NCBI RefSeq assembly: GCF_010078385.1
Contig: NZ_SIJC01000012.1
Span: 1 to 64,000, forward strand
Origin: Chengkuizengella sediminis
GTDB taxonomy: Bacteria; Bacillota; Bacilli; Paenibacillales; KCTC-33759
Direction: 5' to 3'
DNA: 64,000 nucleotides
Shown here one piece after another: positions 46,477 to 54,947 of this stretch (position 1 is its first letter; each line of letters begins with the position of its first letter). The translations under genes and the position numbers were made by a program. Below the pieces are notes generated by a model. The model was given only the letters and a program-made list of their open reading frames with translations, did no database searches and had not been told where the DNA came from.

Positions 46477-48093
46477 TTATTTTTGAGGAATATAAATTAC
46501 CTGACCGGCAAATACATCTTCTTGGTCACTAAACCGGTTATATAGCAAAATTTCTCTTGGATTTAATTCATATTTATCTGCAATCGTATCAAGTGTCTCT
46601 TCTTTTTGTACGATACACATTCTAACTTTTTTAAATTGATGTGTTTCCTCTTCTTCTGTTAAAAATAATTTTTTCCATTCTAATCCTTCATCTCTTCCCT
46701 CTGTTGCTTCTACATTTTCATTATTTTCAAAATCAGCTAAATCATCCGTACCTCTATTCTCATTCGTATCTTCTTCTTTATCTTTTTTATGTAATAAGGA
46801 CTTTAATTTATTGGAAAATTTATTTTCTGTGGACTCATCATTTGATGATTTTTTACTTAAAAATGCAATTTTGAACTTGGAAGATTTACTTTCTTTTTGT
46901 TCATTTTCGGCTTCTTCAAGAGCTTCAACATTTGAATTATCCTCTAACTCTGCTTCCTCAACATCTGTTGTATTCTCTTCATTATCTTTTTTTGATTTTT
47001 TAGCTTCCTCTTTTACTTCTTTCTTGATTTCTTTTTTCATTTCAATTTTCATTTCTACTTTTTTCTCAACAACAGGTTTCTCTTTCTTTTCTTCCTTCAC
47101 TTCTTCAATGATTTCTTTCTTTTCTATTTTTGGTTTAACGGCTAACTCTTCTACTTCTTTAACTGGCTCTTTTCTACTTTTATCACTAGTTTTACCTAGT
47201 TTTTCTAGTAATGGTTTAATTGGATTAGGTATCTTACTTTTTTCTTTTTCTTCTACATCACTTTTCTCTTCATTCACAGGTAATTCTTTGGTTTCTTTCA
47301 CTGCTTCTTCTTTTGTTTCTTTCATTGCCTTTTCTTTCGTTTCTTTTACTGTTTCTTTTTTCACTTCTTTTTTCAATTGAATTTTCATTTCTACTTTTTT
47401 CTCTACGACCGGTTCCTCTTTTTTCTTTTCCGCTACTTCCTCTTTTACTTCTTCCTTTACTTCTTCCTTTACTTCTTCTATTTTCTCAATTTTTTCAATT
47501 TCAGCTTCTTCTTCCACTTCTTTTTCTAAAGCCTCAACAATAGGTTCTTTGCGTGTACTTTCAAACCTAGGGATATCTCCTCTTGCTTGCATAGGATTGA
47601 AGTTTTGAGCCGTCGTTTCTTCCAGAAATGGTGCTGCTGTTTCTCCATTCCATTCTGGTTTGTTTTCATTTGTATGATGAACAAAAACTGTCTCCTCAAC
47701 ATTATTCCAGTGATCATCTTGATTCGATTGAACCTCTATTCCAACTAGAGAAAGAACACCTGATACATTTAAATTCCTAGTGGAAAGTAAATCTATATCA
47801 AAGTTTTCAATTTCAACTCCGATTTCTTCTAAGCTGTGAATCCGATTTAAAGGTAATGTTATGTCAACTGGAATAAAATGTTCTAGTATTCTTTTATTAT
47901 GTTTATCTTTGATACCTACATATTGTCCAGAAAGTATTAATTTACCTACTAAATTTGCCTGATCTCCTCTTGTTTCTAAATGTATATCCGGGATTAATTC
48001 AATATCGTCTAAATCTTGAATTCCCTCAATATCTTCGGGTAAATGTACTCTCTCAAAAATATCAAATCGTAATCCTTTTGGCTGATCATTCAC
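46477..48093 (-). CDS. spoVID: Stage VI sporulation protein D, spore coat assembly
   Basis: Mother-cell protein that holds the coat on the forespore. The N-terminal ~150 residues match the SpoVID domain pattern (FERVHLPEDI, GDQANLVGKLILSGQYVG, VDITLPLNRI), and the last ~45 residues are a LysM domain (CIVQKEETLDTIADKYEL to GQVIYIPQK). The middle is a long Lys/Glu-rich, low-complexity stretch with a duplicated block around VEKKVEMKI. I prefer GTG at 48093, seven bases after GGGGAGG, giving 538 residues; the frame is open 20 codons further but has no ribosome site there. A sigma-E-like promoter lies about 70 bp upstream. It sits between the hem and valS regions as in other Bacillales. Confidence 0.88.
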   Translation of the reverse strand: MNDQPKGLRFDIFERVHLPEDIEGIQDLDDIELIPDIHLETRGDQANLVGKLILSGQYVGIKDKHNKRILEHFIPVDITLPLNRIHSLEEIGVEIENFDIDLLSTRNLNVSGVLSLVGIEVQSNQDDHWNNVEETVFVHHTNENKPEWNGETAAPFLEETTAQNFNPMQARGDIPRFESTRKEPIVEALEKEVEEEAEIEKIEKIEEVKEEVKEEVKEEVAEKKKEEPVVEKKVEMKIQLKKEVKKETVKETKEKAMKETKEEAVKETKELPVNEEKSDVEEKEKSKIPNPIKPLLEKLGKTSDKSRKEPVKEVEELAVKPKIEKKEIIEEVKEEKKEKPVVEKKVEMKIEMKKEIKKEVKEEAKKSKKDNEENTTDVEEAELEDNSNVEALEEAENEQKESKSSKFKIAFLSKKSSNDESTENKFSNKLKSLLHKKDKEEDTNENRGTDDLADFENNENVEATEGRDEGLEWKKLFLTEEEETHQFKKVRMCIVQKEETLDTIADKYELNPREILLYNRFSDQEDVFAGQVIYIPQK

Positions 48094-48164
48094 ATTAAAT
48101 CCTCCCCTCAATAAAATGAACCTTTCTAAATCCTCGTAAAAGGAATAAATCATGTCTCTGTAAA

Positions 48165-48194
48165 TTTATATGGATAAAGGAGGATAACCATGAC
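48165..48194 (-). promoter_or_regulatory. Candidate sigma-E promoter of spoVID
   Basis: On the minus strand GTCATGGT (48194-48187) and CATATAAA (48172-48165) are 14 bases apart. This resembles the sigma-E consensus (GTCATATT, 14, CATACAAT). The predicted start is about 65 bases before the GTG codon. spoVID of Bacillus subtilis is sigma-E dependent, which fits. Confidence 0.5.
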
Positions 48195-48308
48195 TACTTT
48201 TTATTCTTTCAGCATATGTGTTTCCAAAATATTCCGATATAATAACTATATAAAGCACCCAGACTGAACATAAGCTCCCATCGGAGCGCGGTAGATTTTG
48301 TTAAAAAA

Positions 48309-49694
48309 TCACTTCTTAGGAAGTGAAACCGTGACAGTAGTGCCTTCGTTTTTACTACTTTTAATGTAAAGTTGTCCCTGATGGAGTTCAATGATTTTCT
48401 GACAAATTGCTAAACCGAGACCTGTACCACTTTGATTAGCATCTACTTGATAGAACATTTTTGTAACAGATGTGAGTTCGTTTTTGTTAATTCCAACACC
48501 TTCATCGCTTATGTGGAGATTTACATTATTTTCATTTTTTTCAATTTTTAAAGTGATTGCTGTATCTTTAGGTGAATATTTAATCGCATTATCTAACAAG
48601 TTAATTAATACTTGCTTAAGACGATTTTTATCCCCTGTAATAAGCAGTTCCTGATCATAATGAAATATTATGTTCATGTTCTTTTCCTTCACTTTTGTTT
48701 TCATCTGGAAAATGACTTCATTTATTAGTTTAGTAAAGTTAAATGATTTCTTTTTTAATGTGAGAGAACTCGCTTGATACCTTGAAAAATCTAATAACTC
48801 TTCAACCAAACCTATCAATCTCTCTGTTTCGTCCTGAATGGTTTGCAAACCTTCCATTGTTTCTTGTTTATCAGATAAATCTCCAGATACAATCGTTTCA
48901 CTCCAACCTTTAATACTTGTTAATGGAGTTCTAATTTCATGTGAAATTGACGAAATAAATTCATTTTTCATTTTTTCATTTTTAGTGAGTTCATCTGCCA
49001 TCACATTAAATGTTTTTGCCAATGTGCCAATCTCATCAATATAGGTTTCTTTTATTTTACTTTTAAAATTACCTTGTGCTATTTTCTCTGATGCTTTTGT
49101 TAATTCGTTAATTGGGCTAGCTATGGATTTAGCTAAAGTAATACTTACAAGAAAAATAACAAATAAAATCATAAGACCTATACCGATCGAAACTGAGTAA
49201 ATGTTAAATACCGTCTGATCCACATTTTCTAGTGATGTAATAAACCGCAATACTGCAAACGGCTTTTCACCTTCAAATAATGGAGTAGATACTGCTAATA
49301 CTTTTTCATTAGTTAAGAAGTGGTCTCCTCTCCAGGAGGTTTCAACGCCTTTTAATGCTTGTAGTACATCTTCTGTTTTGATCACCTCATCAAGCCCTAT
49401 TCCACTGGATGTTAAAAGAACTTTTCCTTGTTGATTTATGATTTGAAGCTCTGCTCCTTCATATGAAAATTGATCTTTAATTAATTGTAAATTACCATCT
49501 AGATTGTATGAATTTAAACTCATGTAGCGGTTCGCATAGGAAGAAGAAACCTGAGCATGATTTTTCAGTATTTTCTCAATCCCATCGTAGTAATAAAAGT
49601 GAATAAATGTAAGAAAAATACCTTCTAGTAATGCGATTGTTAAAAATACGACAAGCGTGTAGTGAGTTACAATTCTTTTTTTTATGCCTGACAT
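48309..49694 (-). CDS. Sensor histidine kinase, HAMP type
   Basis: A 461-residue membrane sensor kinase. Two membrane segments (about 15-37 and 168-190) flank an extracytoplasmic sensor of ~130 residues. HAMP follows, then the phospho-acceptor HisKA motif SHEIRTPLTS, then the ATPase with N box NLLDNAIKYS, G1 DEGVGI and GTGLGLAI. The ATG shares its first base with the stop of the response regulator gene (TAATG), so the pair is translationally coupled. The signal is unknown; the extracytoplasmic domain points to an envelope cue. Two lipoprotein genes follow the pair's upstream side on the same strand and could be part of the same system, but this is only positional. Confidence 0.93.
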   Translation of the reverse strand: MSGIKKRIVTHYTLVVFLTIALLEGIFLTFIHFYYYDGIEKILKNHAQVSSSYANRYMSLNSYNLDGNLQLIKDQFSYEGAELQIINQQGKVLLTSSGIGLDEVIKTEDVLQALKGVETSWRGDHFLTNEKVLAVSTPLFEGEKPFAVLRFITSLENVDQTVFNIYSVSIGIGLMILFVIFLVSITLAKSIASPINELTKASEKIAQGNFKSKIKETYIDEIGTLAKTFNVMADELTKNEKMKNEFISSISHEIRTPLTSIKGWSETIVSGDLSDKQETMEGLQTIQDETERLIGLVEELLDFSRYQASSLTLKKKSFNFTKLINEVIFQMKTKVKEKNMNIIFHYDQELLITGDKNRLKQVLINLLDNAIKYSPKDTAITLKIEKNENNVNLHISDEGVGINKNELTSVTKMFYQVDANQSGTGLGLAICQKIIELHQGQLYIKSSKNEGTTVTVSLPKK

Positions 49695-50392
49695 TATTCA
49701 TCACCTGTCCATTGATATCCATAACCCCATATTGTTTTAACGATTGTTGGTTTAGAGGGATCATCTTCAATTTTTTTTCTAAGTCTTCTGATGTTTACAT
49801 CCACTATTTTGGCGTCTCCCACATAATCCAATCCCCAAATTTCATCTAACAAATCGTTTCTACTAATAGGTTCTTTGTTTTCCATTAATATTTTCAATAA
49901 CTGAAATTCAGTTTGAGTAAGATCAATGAGCTCACCACTTTTTTTTATCTTATTGGTTTTTGGAAAGAGTTCGATAAGTGGCGAATTGATATTTTGCTCC
50001 TCTGTATTTATTTGACGAGAGGATACATTTAATCTTCTTAATAAGGATTGTATTCTCGCAATAAGAGCTTTGGGACTAAAGGGTTTGTTAATGTAGTCAT
50101 CCGCTCCTGACAATAAACCGTTAATATGATCCGTTTCTTGTACTTTTGCAGTAAGCATAATAATACCAATGTGCTCATTAAATTCTCGAATTTTATCACA
50201 CACTTCAAAGCCATCTATACCTGGCAACATCACATCCAATATAACAATATCTATATCCAGTTCTCTATTGACAATTTCAAGAGCTTCTTCACCGTTGTCT
50301 GTTTCCAATACATGAAAGCCATGTCGTTTTAAATTAATATGAATAAATCTTCGAATGCTATTTTCATCTTCAACTATTAATATTTTACTCAA
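49694..50392 (-). CDS. OmpR-family response regulator
   Basis: A 232-residue regulator with a receiver domain (acidic pair VEDE, phospho-acceptor Asp in DVMLPG near 54, Lys in NKPFSPK) and a winged-helix DNA-binding domain (TQTEFQLLKIL, VDVNIRRLRKKI, TIWGYGYQW). It starts at TTG behind AGGTGG. It is coupled to the histidine kinase by a one-base overlap. Target genes are not identifiable from the window. A weak hairpin lies in the 63-bp gap to the upstream lipoprotein gene. Confidence 0.93.
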   Translation of the reverse strand: MSKILIVEDENSIRRFIHINLKRHGFHVLETDNGEEALEIVNRELDIDIVILDVMLPGIDGFEVCDKIREFNEHIGIIMLTAKVQETDHINGLLSGADDYINKPFSPKALIARIQSLLRRLNVSSRQINTEEQNINSPLIELFPKTNKIKKSGELIDLTQTEFQLLKILMENKEPISRNDLLDEIWGLDYVGDAKIVDVNIRRLRKKIEDDPSKPTIVKTIWGYGYQWTGDE

Positions 50393-50455
50393 ATTACCAC
50401 CTACCCTTATATTAAACCTGTTATGAAAGAAGGTTCTTTGATTTCTTTTTTACCA

Positions 50456-51679
50456 TCAAAGTAAATGAAAACTTCTTTGTAATTGTTTATCATCTATAGT
50501 GGTACAATACACGTAAGTATCTGTTCGAATTAATTCAATTTTCCCTTCAAGTTTCTCTTCTTCTGATACTGGAATCACATAAACATCAAATAAAAGATTC
50601 TGATCCTCAGTATTTATAAATTTAATTTCCTTAAAGTCAAGATTACTTACAATGGTTACGTTTTGATTTGACCAAGGAAAGTTAAAGCGATAACCATATT
50701 CATAATTGTCATAACGCTCTTGTACAAATTTCAACCTCGTTTCTCCATCCCACTGATAAAAACTATGAATATACGGAGTATAAGCATGTCCATCATCAAA
50801 CCCAACAGGAATCCGGGGAATACCAATTTCGATAATTCCATCATGATTGATATCTTCACTTTCTAACATTGTAGCCTTATAGTTTGGTAGATCTTCATCA
50901 TCAAATACACTTTTTAGTTTTAATCCGTCAAATAAAAGGATATTCGTATATGCAGAGTGAGCTCCATATACGTTATCAATAACGATACCTCTTTGATCTC
51001 TAGCCACATAACCACTTTTCGGAATAACTCCAAGTGTGCTTGGATTAAGGGATAAAGAATCAATAAATTCCATTTCATAGTTGATAAAATTGTAAACGGA
51101 AGCCTCGTGTGAAATATGATTCTCTTCAAGAAGAAAAATAGTTACATCCATTATCCCATCCCCGTTTAAATCATCCATTTCTTTATAAGTGTAGGAAGTA
51201 TTGAAAATTTTACTGATTTTATTTACATCATATTGATAAATTGTAAGTCTATTGTTTAAATAAAGATTATCTTTTACAAAAGAGAACCCTGCTATAATAT
51301 CTAAACGACCATCATTTGTTACATCAACAAAATCTAATTCATAGAGTGCATTCCCATCCCCTTCAAAGGTTTGAGCGATATCCCATTTTCCATTTGTTTC
51401 TTTCAGCACCAATCCTTTTACGTATGTTTCCTGATTACTTGTATAAAATGTAATGGCTTCAAATAAACCATCCTCGTCCAGATCAATCAATGAATAGGAA
51501 TTCTGGTATTCCCCAGTTACTGCTTCAAGAATTGTGGCATCACTTGGAATAAAGGATTTTATAGCTTCATTAATTAAAGAAACAGGCTGGGGAGGGGTCA
51601 TCAATGATTCATTTTTTTTTAAAATTTCACAGCCAGATATTAAAAAAGAAAAAATCAGTATGATATATATTTTTTTCAC
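50456..51679 (-). CDS. Lipoprotein with Asp-rich beta-propeller-like repeats (copy 2)
   Basis: A 407-residue lipoprotein with signal peptide and lipobox LISGC. The body carries several DxDxDG-type loops (DLDEDGLFEA, DVTNDGRLDI, DLNGDGIMDV, DINHDGIIEI) spaced as in FG-GAP/VCBS (integrin-like) propeller repeats, which often bind calcium. It is a tandem paralogue of the gene 24 bp upstream, with the same order of loops and the same C-terminal YVYCTTIDDK element. No catalytic motif is visible. It is probably a surface-anchored sensor, adhesin or binding protein. Confidence 0.8.
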   Translation of the reverse strand: MKKIYIILIFSFLISGCEILKKNESLMTPPQPVSLINEAIKSFIPSDATILEAVTGEYQNSYSLIDLDEDGLFEAITFYTSNQETYVKGLVLKETNGKWDIAQTFEGDGNALYELDFVDVTNDGRLDIIAGFSFVKDNLYLNNRLTIYQYDVNKISKIFNTSYTYKEMDDLNGDGIMDVTIFLLEENHISHEASVYNFINYEMEFIDSLSLNPSTLGVIPKSGYVARDQRGIVIDNVYGAHSAYTNILLFDGLKLKSVFDDEDLPNYKATMLESEDINHDGIIEIGIPRIPVGFDDGHAYTPYIHSFYQWDGETRLKFVQERYDNYEYGYRFNFPWSNQNVTIVSNLDFKEIKFINTEDQNLLFDVYVIPVSEEEKLEGKIELIRTDTYVYCTTIDDKQLQRSFHLL

Positions 51680-51703
51680 GATGCACCTCCATCTTCATTC
51701 TCT

Positions 51704-52930
51704 CTACAGCAACTGAAATTCCCTTTGTAAATTTTTATCATCTACCGTAGTACAATACACATATCTGTCTGTTCGGGCTAATTCAATTTTCCCTTTAAGT
51801 TTATCTTCTTCTGTTATAGGTATAACATAGATATCAAATAAAAGACTTTGATCCTCTGTACTAATAAATTTTATTTCTTTAAAATCAAAATTGCTTTCAA
51901 TCGTCACGTATTCTGGAAACCAAGGTAGTTCATAGCGGTAATCATATTTATAATTATTATATCGTTCACTAACAAACTGTAATCTTTTGTCTCCATCCCA
52001 GCGATAATAACTATTTATATAAGGAATATACCTATCCTCTTCATCTTCATATCCAACAGGAATCCGAGGTATACCGATTTCTATAATTCCATCATAATTA
52101 ATGTCTTCGCTATTCAACCTATAAACCTTATCATTAGGCTCTTCCTCTTCGTTAAAAACACTTTTTAAATTGGAACCATCAAATAACAGAATATTTGTAT
52201 AAGCTGTATGCATTCCGTTGGCCACATCTAGAACAATGCCTTTTTCTCGCTCCCAATTTACATAACCACTAACGATGTTATAATACCCAAGCATAATTGG
52301 GTTAAGTGGTAAAGAATCAATTAACTTCATTTCTTGAGTTACATAGTTGTATATAGAAGCCTTATTTGAGTGATGATTTTCATCAAGAAGAATAACGGTT
52401 ATATCTTCCACTCCATCTTCATTCAAATCATCCATCACTTTATATGTGTACGAGGTATTAAAGTTTCTGCTGATTTCATTTCCATCATATTGATAAATCA
52501 CTAACCCCCTTACTTCATAAGCATCCGAAAATGAGAATCCAGCTACGATTTCTAAAAGCCCATCATTTGTTACATCAACAAAATCTAATTCATAAAGTGC
52601 ATTGCCATCTCCCTCAAAAGTGTGAACAACGTTCCATTCTCCATTTGTTTCTTTTAAAACCATACCATGTACTGTAACCTTTTGTTTCCCAGTGTAAAAT
52701 GCGACAACCTCCAATAATCCATCTCCATCTAGATCAATTAAAGAATACGAATTTAGATATTCACCAGTTGAAGCTTTGATAATGGATGTATCACTAGGTA
52801 AATAGGATTGAATAACTGCATTTATATTAGAAACCGGTTGAGGGGGTTTCATCAGCGATTCATTTGTTTCAAAAACAACACAACCAGATAATAAAAAAGT
52901 CATAAAAAATATGATGTATATTTTTCTCAC
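51704..52930 (-). CDS. Lipoprotein with Asp-rich beta-propeller-like repeats (copy 1)
   Basis: A 408-residue lipoprotein with lipobox LLSGC and the same series of acidic loops (DLDGDGLLEV, DVTNDGLLEI, DLNEDGVEDI, DINYDGIIEI) found in its neighbour. It starts ATG at 52930 after GGAGG. The pair clearly arose by tandem duplication and shares most of its sequence outside short insertions. It is transcribed toward the two-component genes. Function is unknown; calcium binding is inferred from the loop pattern. Confidence 0.8.
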   Translation of the reverse strand: MRKIYIIFFMTFLLSGCVVFETNESLMKPPQPVSNINAVIQSYLPSDTSIIKASTGEYLNSYSLIDLDGDGLLEVVAFYTGKQKVTVHGMVLKETNGEWNVVHTFEGDGNALYELDFVDVTNDGLLEIVAGFSFSDAYEVRGLVIYQYDGNEISRNFNTSYTYKVMDDLNEDGVEDITVILLDENHHSNKASIYNYVTQEMKLIDSLPLNPIMLGYYNIVSGYVNWEREKGIVLDVANGMHTAYTNILLFDGSNLKSVFNEEEEPNDKVYRLNSEDINYDGIIEIGIPRIPVGYEDEEDRYIPYINSYYRWDGDKRLQFVSERYNNYKYDYRYELPWFPEYVTIESNFDFKEIKFISTEDQSLLFDIYVIPITEEDKLKGKIELARTDRYVYCTTVDDKNLQREFQLL

Positions 52931-53324
52931 GATACGCCTCCTGAAAGTGAAAACTTTTTTTCTTCATGAGTATTATATAATTTATTAGTTTTCAATTAGT
53001 GACAAATGGTAACAAAAGAATGTCACACTTTTTATTTCGAATAGGATTGTTCAACTCTTGTAATGTATGTTATAATTATAAAACCAATTTTTAACATTCA
53101 CCTCAATTTTATTTTCATCACACAAAGTTTTAATCCATTCTACAAACTCACCTTATTATTTATGGCATTTTCAAATCAACACATGCATCATTTTTTATTA
53201 AATACATTAAATTTGTACACTTAATTAGGTTATGACCGTGCCTTCATTTTACTTTCATTCATATGATGAACAAGTAGTATCTTTTTACTCATAGTTTTAA
53301 AAAATGAATTGGGAGGTTAAAAAA
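52931..53324. other. Divergent intergenic region between lipoprotein and subtilisin genes
   Basis: No gene seen. It must hold the minus-strand promoter of the lipoprotein pair and the plus-strand promoter of the protease gene. One plus-strand candidate is listed separately. The rest is AT-rich without clear repeats. Confidence 0.5.
53047..53076 (+). promoter_or_regulatory. Candidate sigma-A promoter upstream of the intracellular protease gene
   Basis: TTGTTC and a perfect TATAAT are 18 bases apart. It lies about 250 bases before the start codon, which would leave a long leader, so a closer promoter is also possible. Confidence 0.4.
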
Positions 53325-54296
53325 ATGGACAAAGATTTTAAGCTTATCCCTTATAAAGTGGATAAAAAAAATGTGCAAGTGAATGAAATCCCTCAAGGAG
53401 TTAGGATGATTCAAGCACCAGAAGTTTGGGATCAAAGTGAAAGAGGAAAAGGTATTGTAATTGCTATTATTGATACTGGTTGTGATAGAGACCATCCTGA
53501 CTTAAAAGACAGAGTCATTGGGGGCAGAAATTTTACAGATGATGATAATGGAAACCCTAACAAATTTAGTGATTATATTGGACATGGAACGCATGTAGCA
53601 GGAACAATTGCAGCAAGTATAAATGGAAGTGGAGTTGTCGGTGTAGCACCTGAAGCAAGTTTATTAATTTTAAAAGCTTTAGGAGGGAAATACGGCTCTG
53701 GAAGTTACGATTGGATTATTAATGCAATCAATTACGCAGTTGATAAAAACGTAGATATTATCTCTATGTCTTTAGGAGGTCCTCACGATATCCCTGAGTT
53801 ACATCAAGCTGTAATCAATGCAGTTGAAAAAAATATATTAGTTGTTTGTGCAGCAGGGAATGAAGGAGACGGACGATCTCATACAAATGAGTATTCGTAT
53901 CCTGGCAGTTACAATGAAGTTATTTCAGTAGGTGCCATTGATTTTGAAAAAAGATCTGCTAATTTTACAAATTCTAATAATGAGATTGATTTAGTCGCTC
54001 CCGGTGTGAAAGTCATTTCAACTTATCCAAGAAATAAATTCACAGAATTAAGCGGGACTTCAATGGCTACTCCCCATGTTTCAGGAGCATTAGCTTTATT
54101 AAAAAATATTAGTGCAAAAGAATTTGGCAGACCATTAACTGAAGCTGAATTATATGCACAATTAATAAAAAGAACCGTATCCGTAGGATATCCAAAAACA
54201 ATAGAAGGAAATGGTCTCGTTTCCTTAGCATTACCAGATAGAATTTCAGGAATTTTAAGTCCTTTATGTATGATTAATATGTCTAATATATCTTAA
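53325..54296 (+). CDS. Intracellular subtilisin-like serine protease
   Basis: A 323-residue S8 protease with the complete triad: Asp in IDTGCDRDHPD, His in GHGTHVAGT and Ser in GTSMATPHVSGA. There is no signal peptide. The short N-terminal extension with LIPYK is the hallmark inhibitory propeptide of the intracellular subtilisins (IspA), which degrade cytoplasmic protein in stationary phase. I chose ATG at 53325, eight bases after GGGAGG; an ATG at 53304 precedes that ribosome site. A strong terminator follows at 54331. It is transcribed alone. Confidence 0.93.
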   Translation: MDKDFKLIPYKVDKKNVQVNEIPQGVRMIQAPEVWDQSERGKGIVIAIIDTGCDRDHPDLKDRVIGGRNFTDDDNGNPNKFSDYIGHGTHVAGTIAASINGSGVVGVAPEASLLILKALGGKYGSGSYDWIINAINYAVDKNVDIISMSLGGPHDIPELHQAVINAVEKNILVVCAAGNEGDGRSHTNEYSYPGSYNEVISVGAIDFEKRSANFTNSNNEIDLVAPGVKVISTYPRNKFTELSGTSMATPHVSGALALLKNISAKEFGRPLTEAELYAQLIKRTVSVGYPKTIEGNGLVSLALPDRISGILSPLCMINMSNIS

Positions 54297-54330
54297 AAGA
54301 GAGGGCTAAATTAATAAAAATGTTCATATT

Positions 54331-54354
54331 ACCACCCTACAGGGTGGTTTTTTA
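54331..54354 (+). terminator. Terminator of the intracellular protease gene
   Basis: Arms ACCACCCT and AGGGTGGT with a short loop, followed by a T-run, 35 bp after the stop codon. The remaining bases up to the next gene (to 54678) hold no gene that I can see. Confidence 0.9.
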
Positions 54355-54543
54355 TGTACCTTAAAAATATTAGCAAAATTCAACTAATTTTTTTTATATA
54401 AATTATTAAATAATAAAATGCCAATGATTACACCAAAGTTAATTTGGTTCATTAGCGTTTCATTCAGATTTAATAGATAGTAGAATGTTTTAAACATTCA
54501 GGAATCTGTTATTGACCTAAAAATATTAAAATAGTCATATACA

Positions 54544-54571
54544 ACTTGTAGATAATGGATAGCATATATTA
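54544..54571 (+). promoter_or_regulatory. Candidate sigma-K-type promoter of the 73-residue gene
   Basis: AC (54544-54545), 17 bases, then CATATATTA (54563-54571) fits the late mother-cell sigma-K pattern (AC, 16-17, CATANNNTA). It lies about 110 bp before the start codon. The AT-rich background makes chance matches likely. Confidence 0.3.
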
Positions 54572-54678
54572 TACTTCAGATTATAACAGTATATTAAAAT
54601 AACTATCCTAAATTTTTTTGAAATAAACATCAATCAAATATCACACTACAATTCTGGAGAATTGGAGGTGAATTTCAC

Positions 54679-54900
54679 ATGGCACAAACTATTGATATAA
54701 AAAGTACATTAGGTTTTGAAAATACCATCAATAGTACCTTCGAGAAAAACCAGCTCATTCGTGTCGGGACAGTAGATGGTAGTTTTGTACAAGGGAAATT
54801 TAAGTTTGCTAAGAACTCTGTTATAGCATTACGACAAGAAGGTAAAAATGAGAATACGATCATTTTTCTTCCAAATGGATGGTGTGTTGGTCCTGCCTAG
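54679..54900 (+). CDS. Small protein of 73 residues, unknown function
   Basis: Starts at ATG with a strong GGAGGTG site and ends just before a hairpin terminator, so it is a real single gene. The product has no membrane segment or signal. The N-terminal part (IDIKSTLGFENTIN) looks helical, and the rest alternates hydrophobic and polar residues (LIRVGTVDGSFVQGKF, SVIALRQ, TIIFLPNGWCVGPA) like a small beta-barrel. The VDG-G spacing loosely resembles an Sm-like fold, but this is a guess. A sigma-K-like upstream sequence hints at sporulation use. I do not recognise the family. Confidence 0.75.
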   Translation: MAQTIDIKSTLGFENTINSTFEKNQLIRVGTVDGSFVQGKFKFAKNSVIALRQEGKNENTIIFLPNGWCVGPA

Positions 54901-54911
54901 TATTGAATCAA

Positions 54912-54944
54912 TTAAAAGGGATGTAGTAGATACAACCCTTTTAA
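54912..54944. terminator. Bidirectional terminator between the 73-residue gene and alkC-like gene
   Basis: Arms TTAAAAGGG and CCCTTTTAA pair perfectly around a 15-base loop. A/T-rich flanks on both sides suit the two convergent genes. Confidence 0.75.
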
Positions 54945-54947
54945 TAT

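Noticed and set aside
46298-46486. Plus-strand open frame of 62 residues
   Set aside because: Out of frame with the better supported 54-residue gene at 46239 and runs through the terminator hairpin.
46811-47380. Plus-strand open frame of 189 residues, rich in Ser and Phe
   Set aside because: It is the antisense shadow of the Lys/Glu-rich repeats of spoVID; no ribosome site and no protein-like pattern.
50425-50460. Hairpin CTTTGAT/ATCAAAG between the lipoprotein and regulator genes
   Set aside because: Weak stem with no clear T-run after it; not listed as a terminator.
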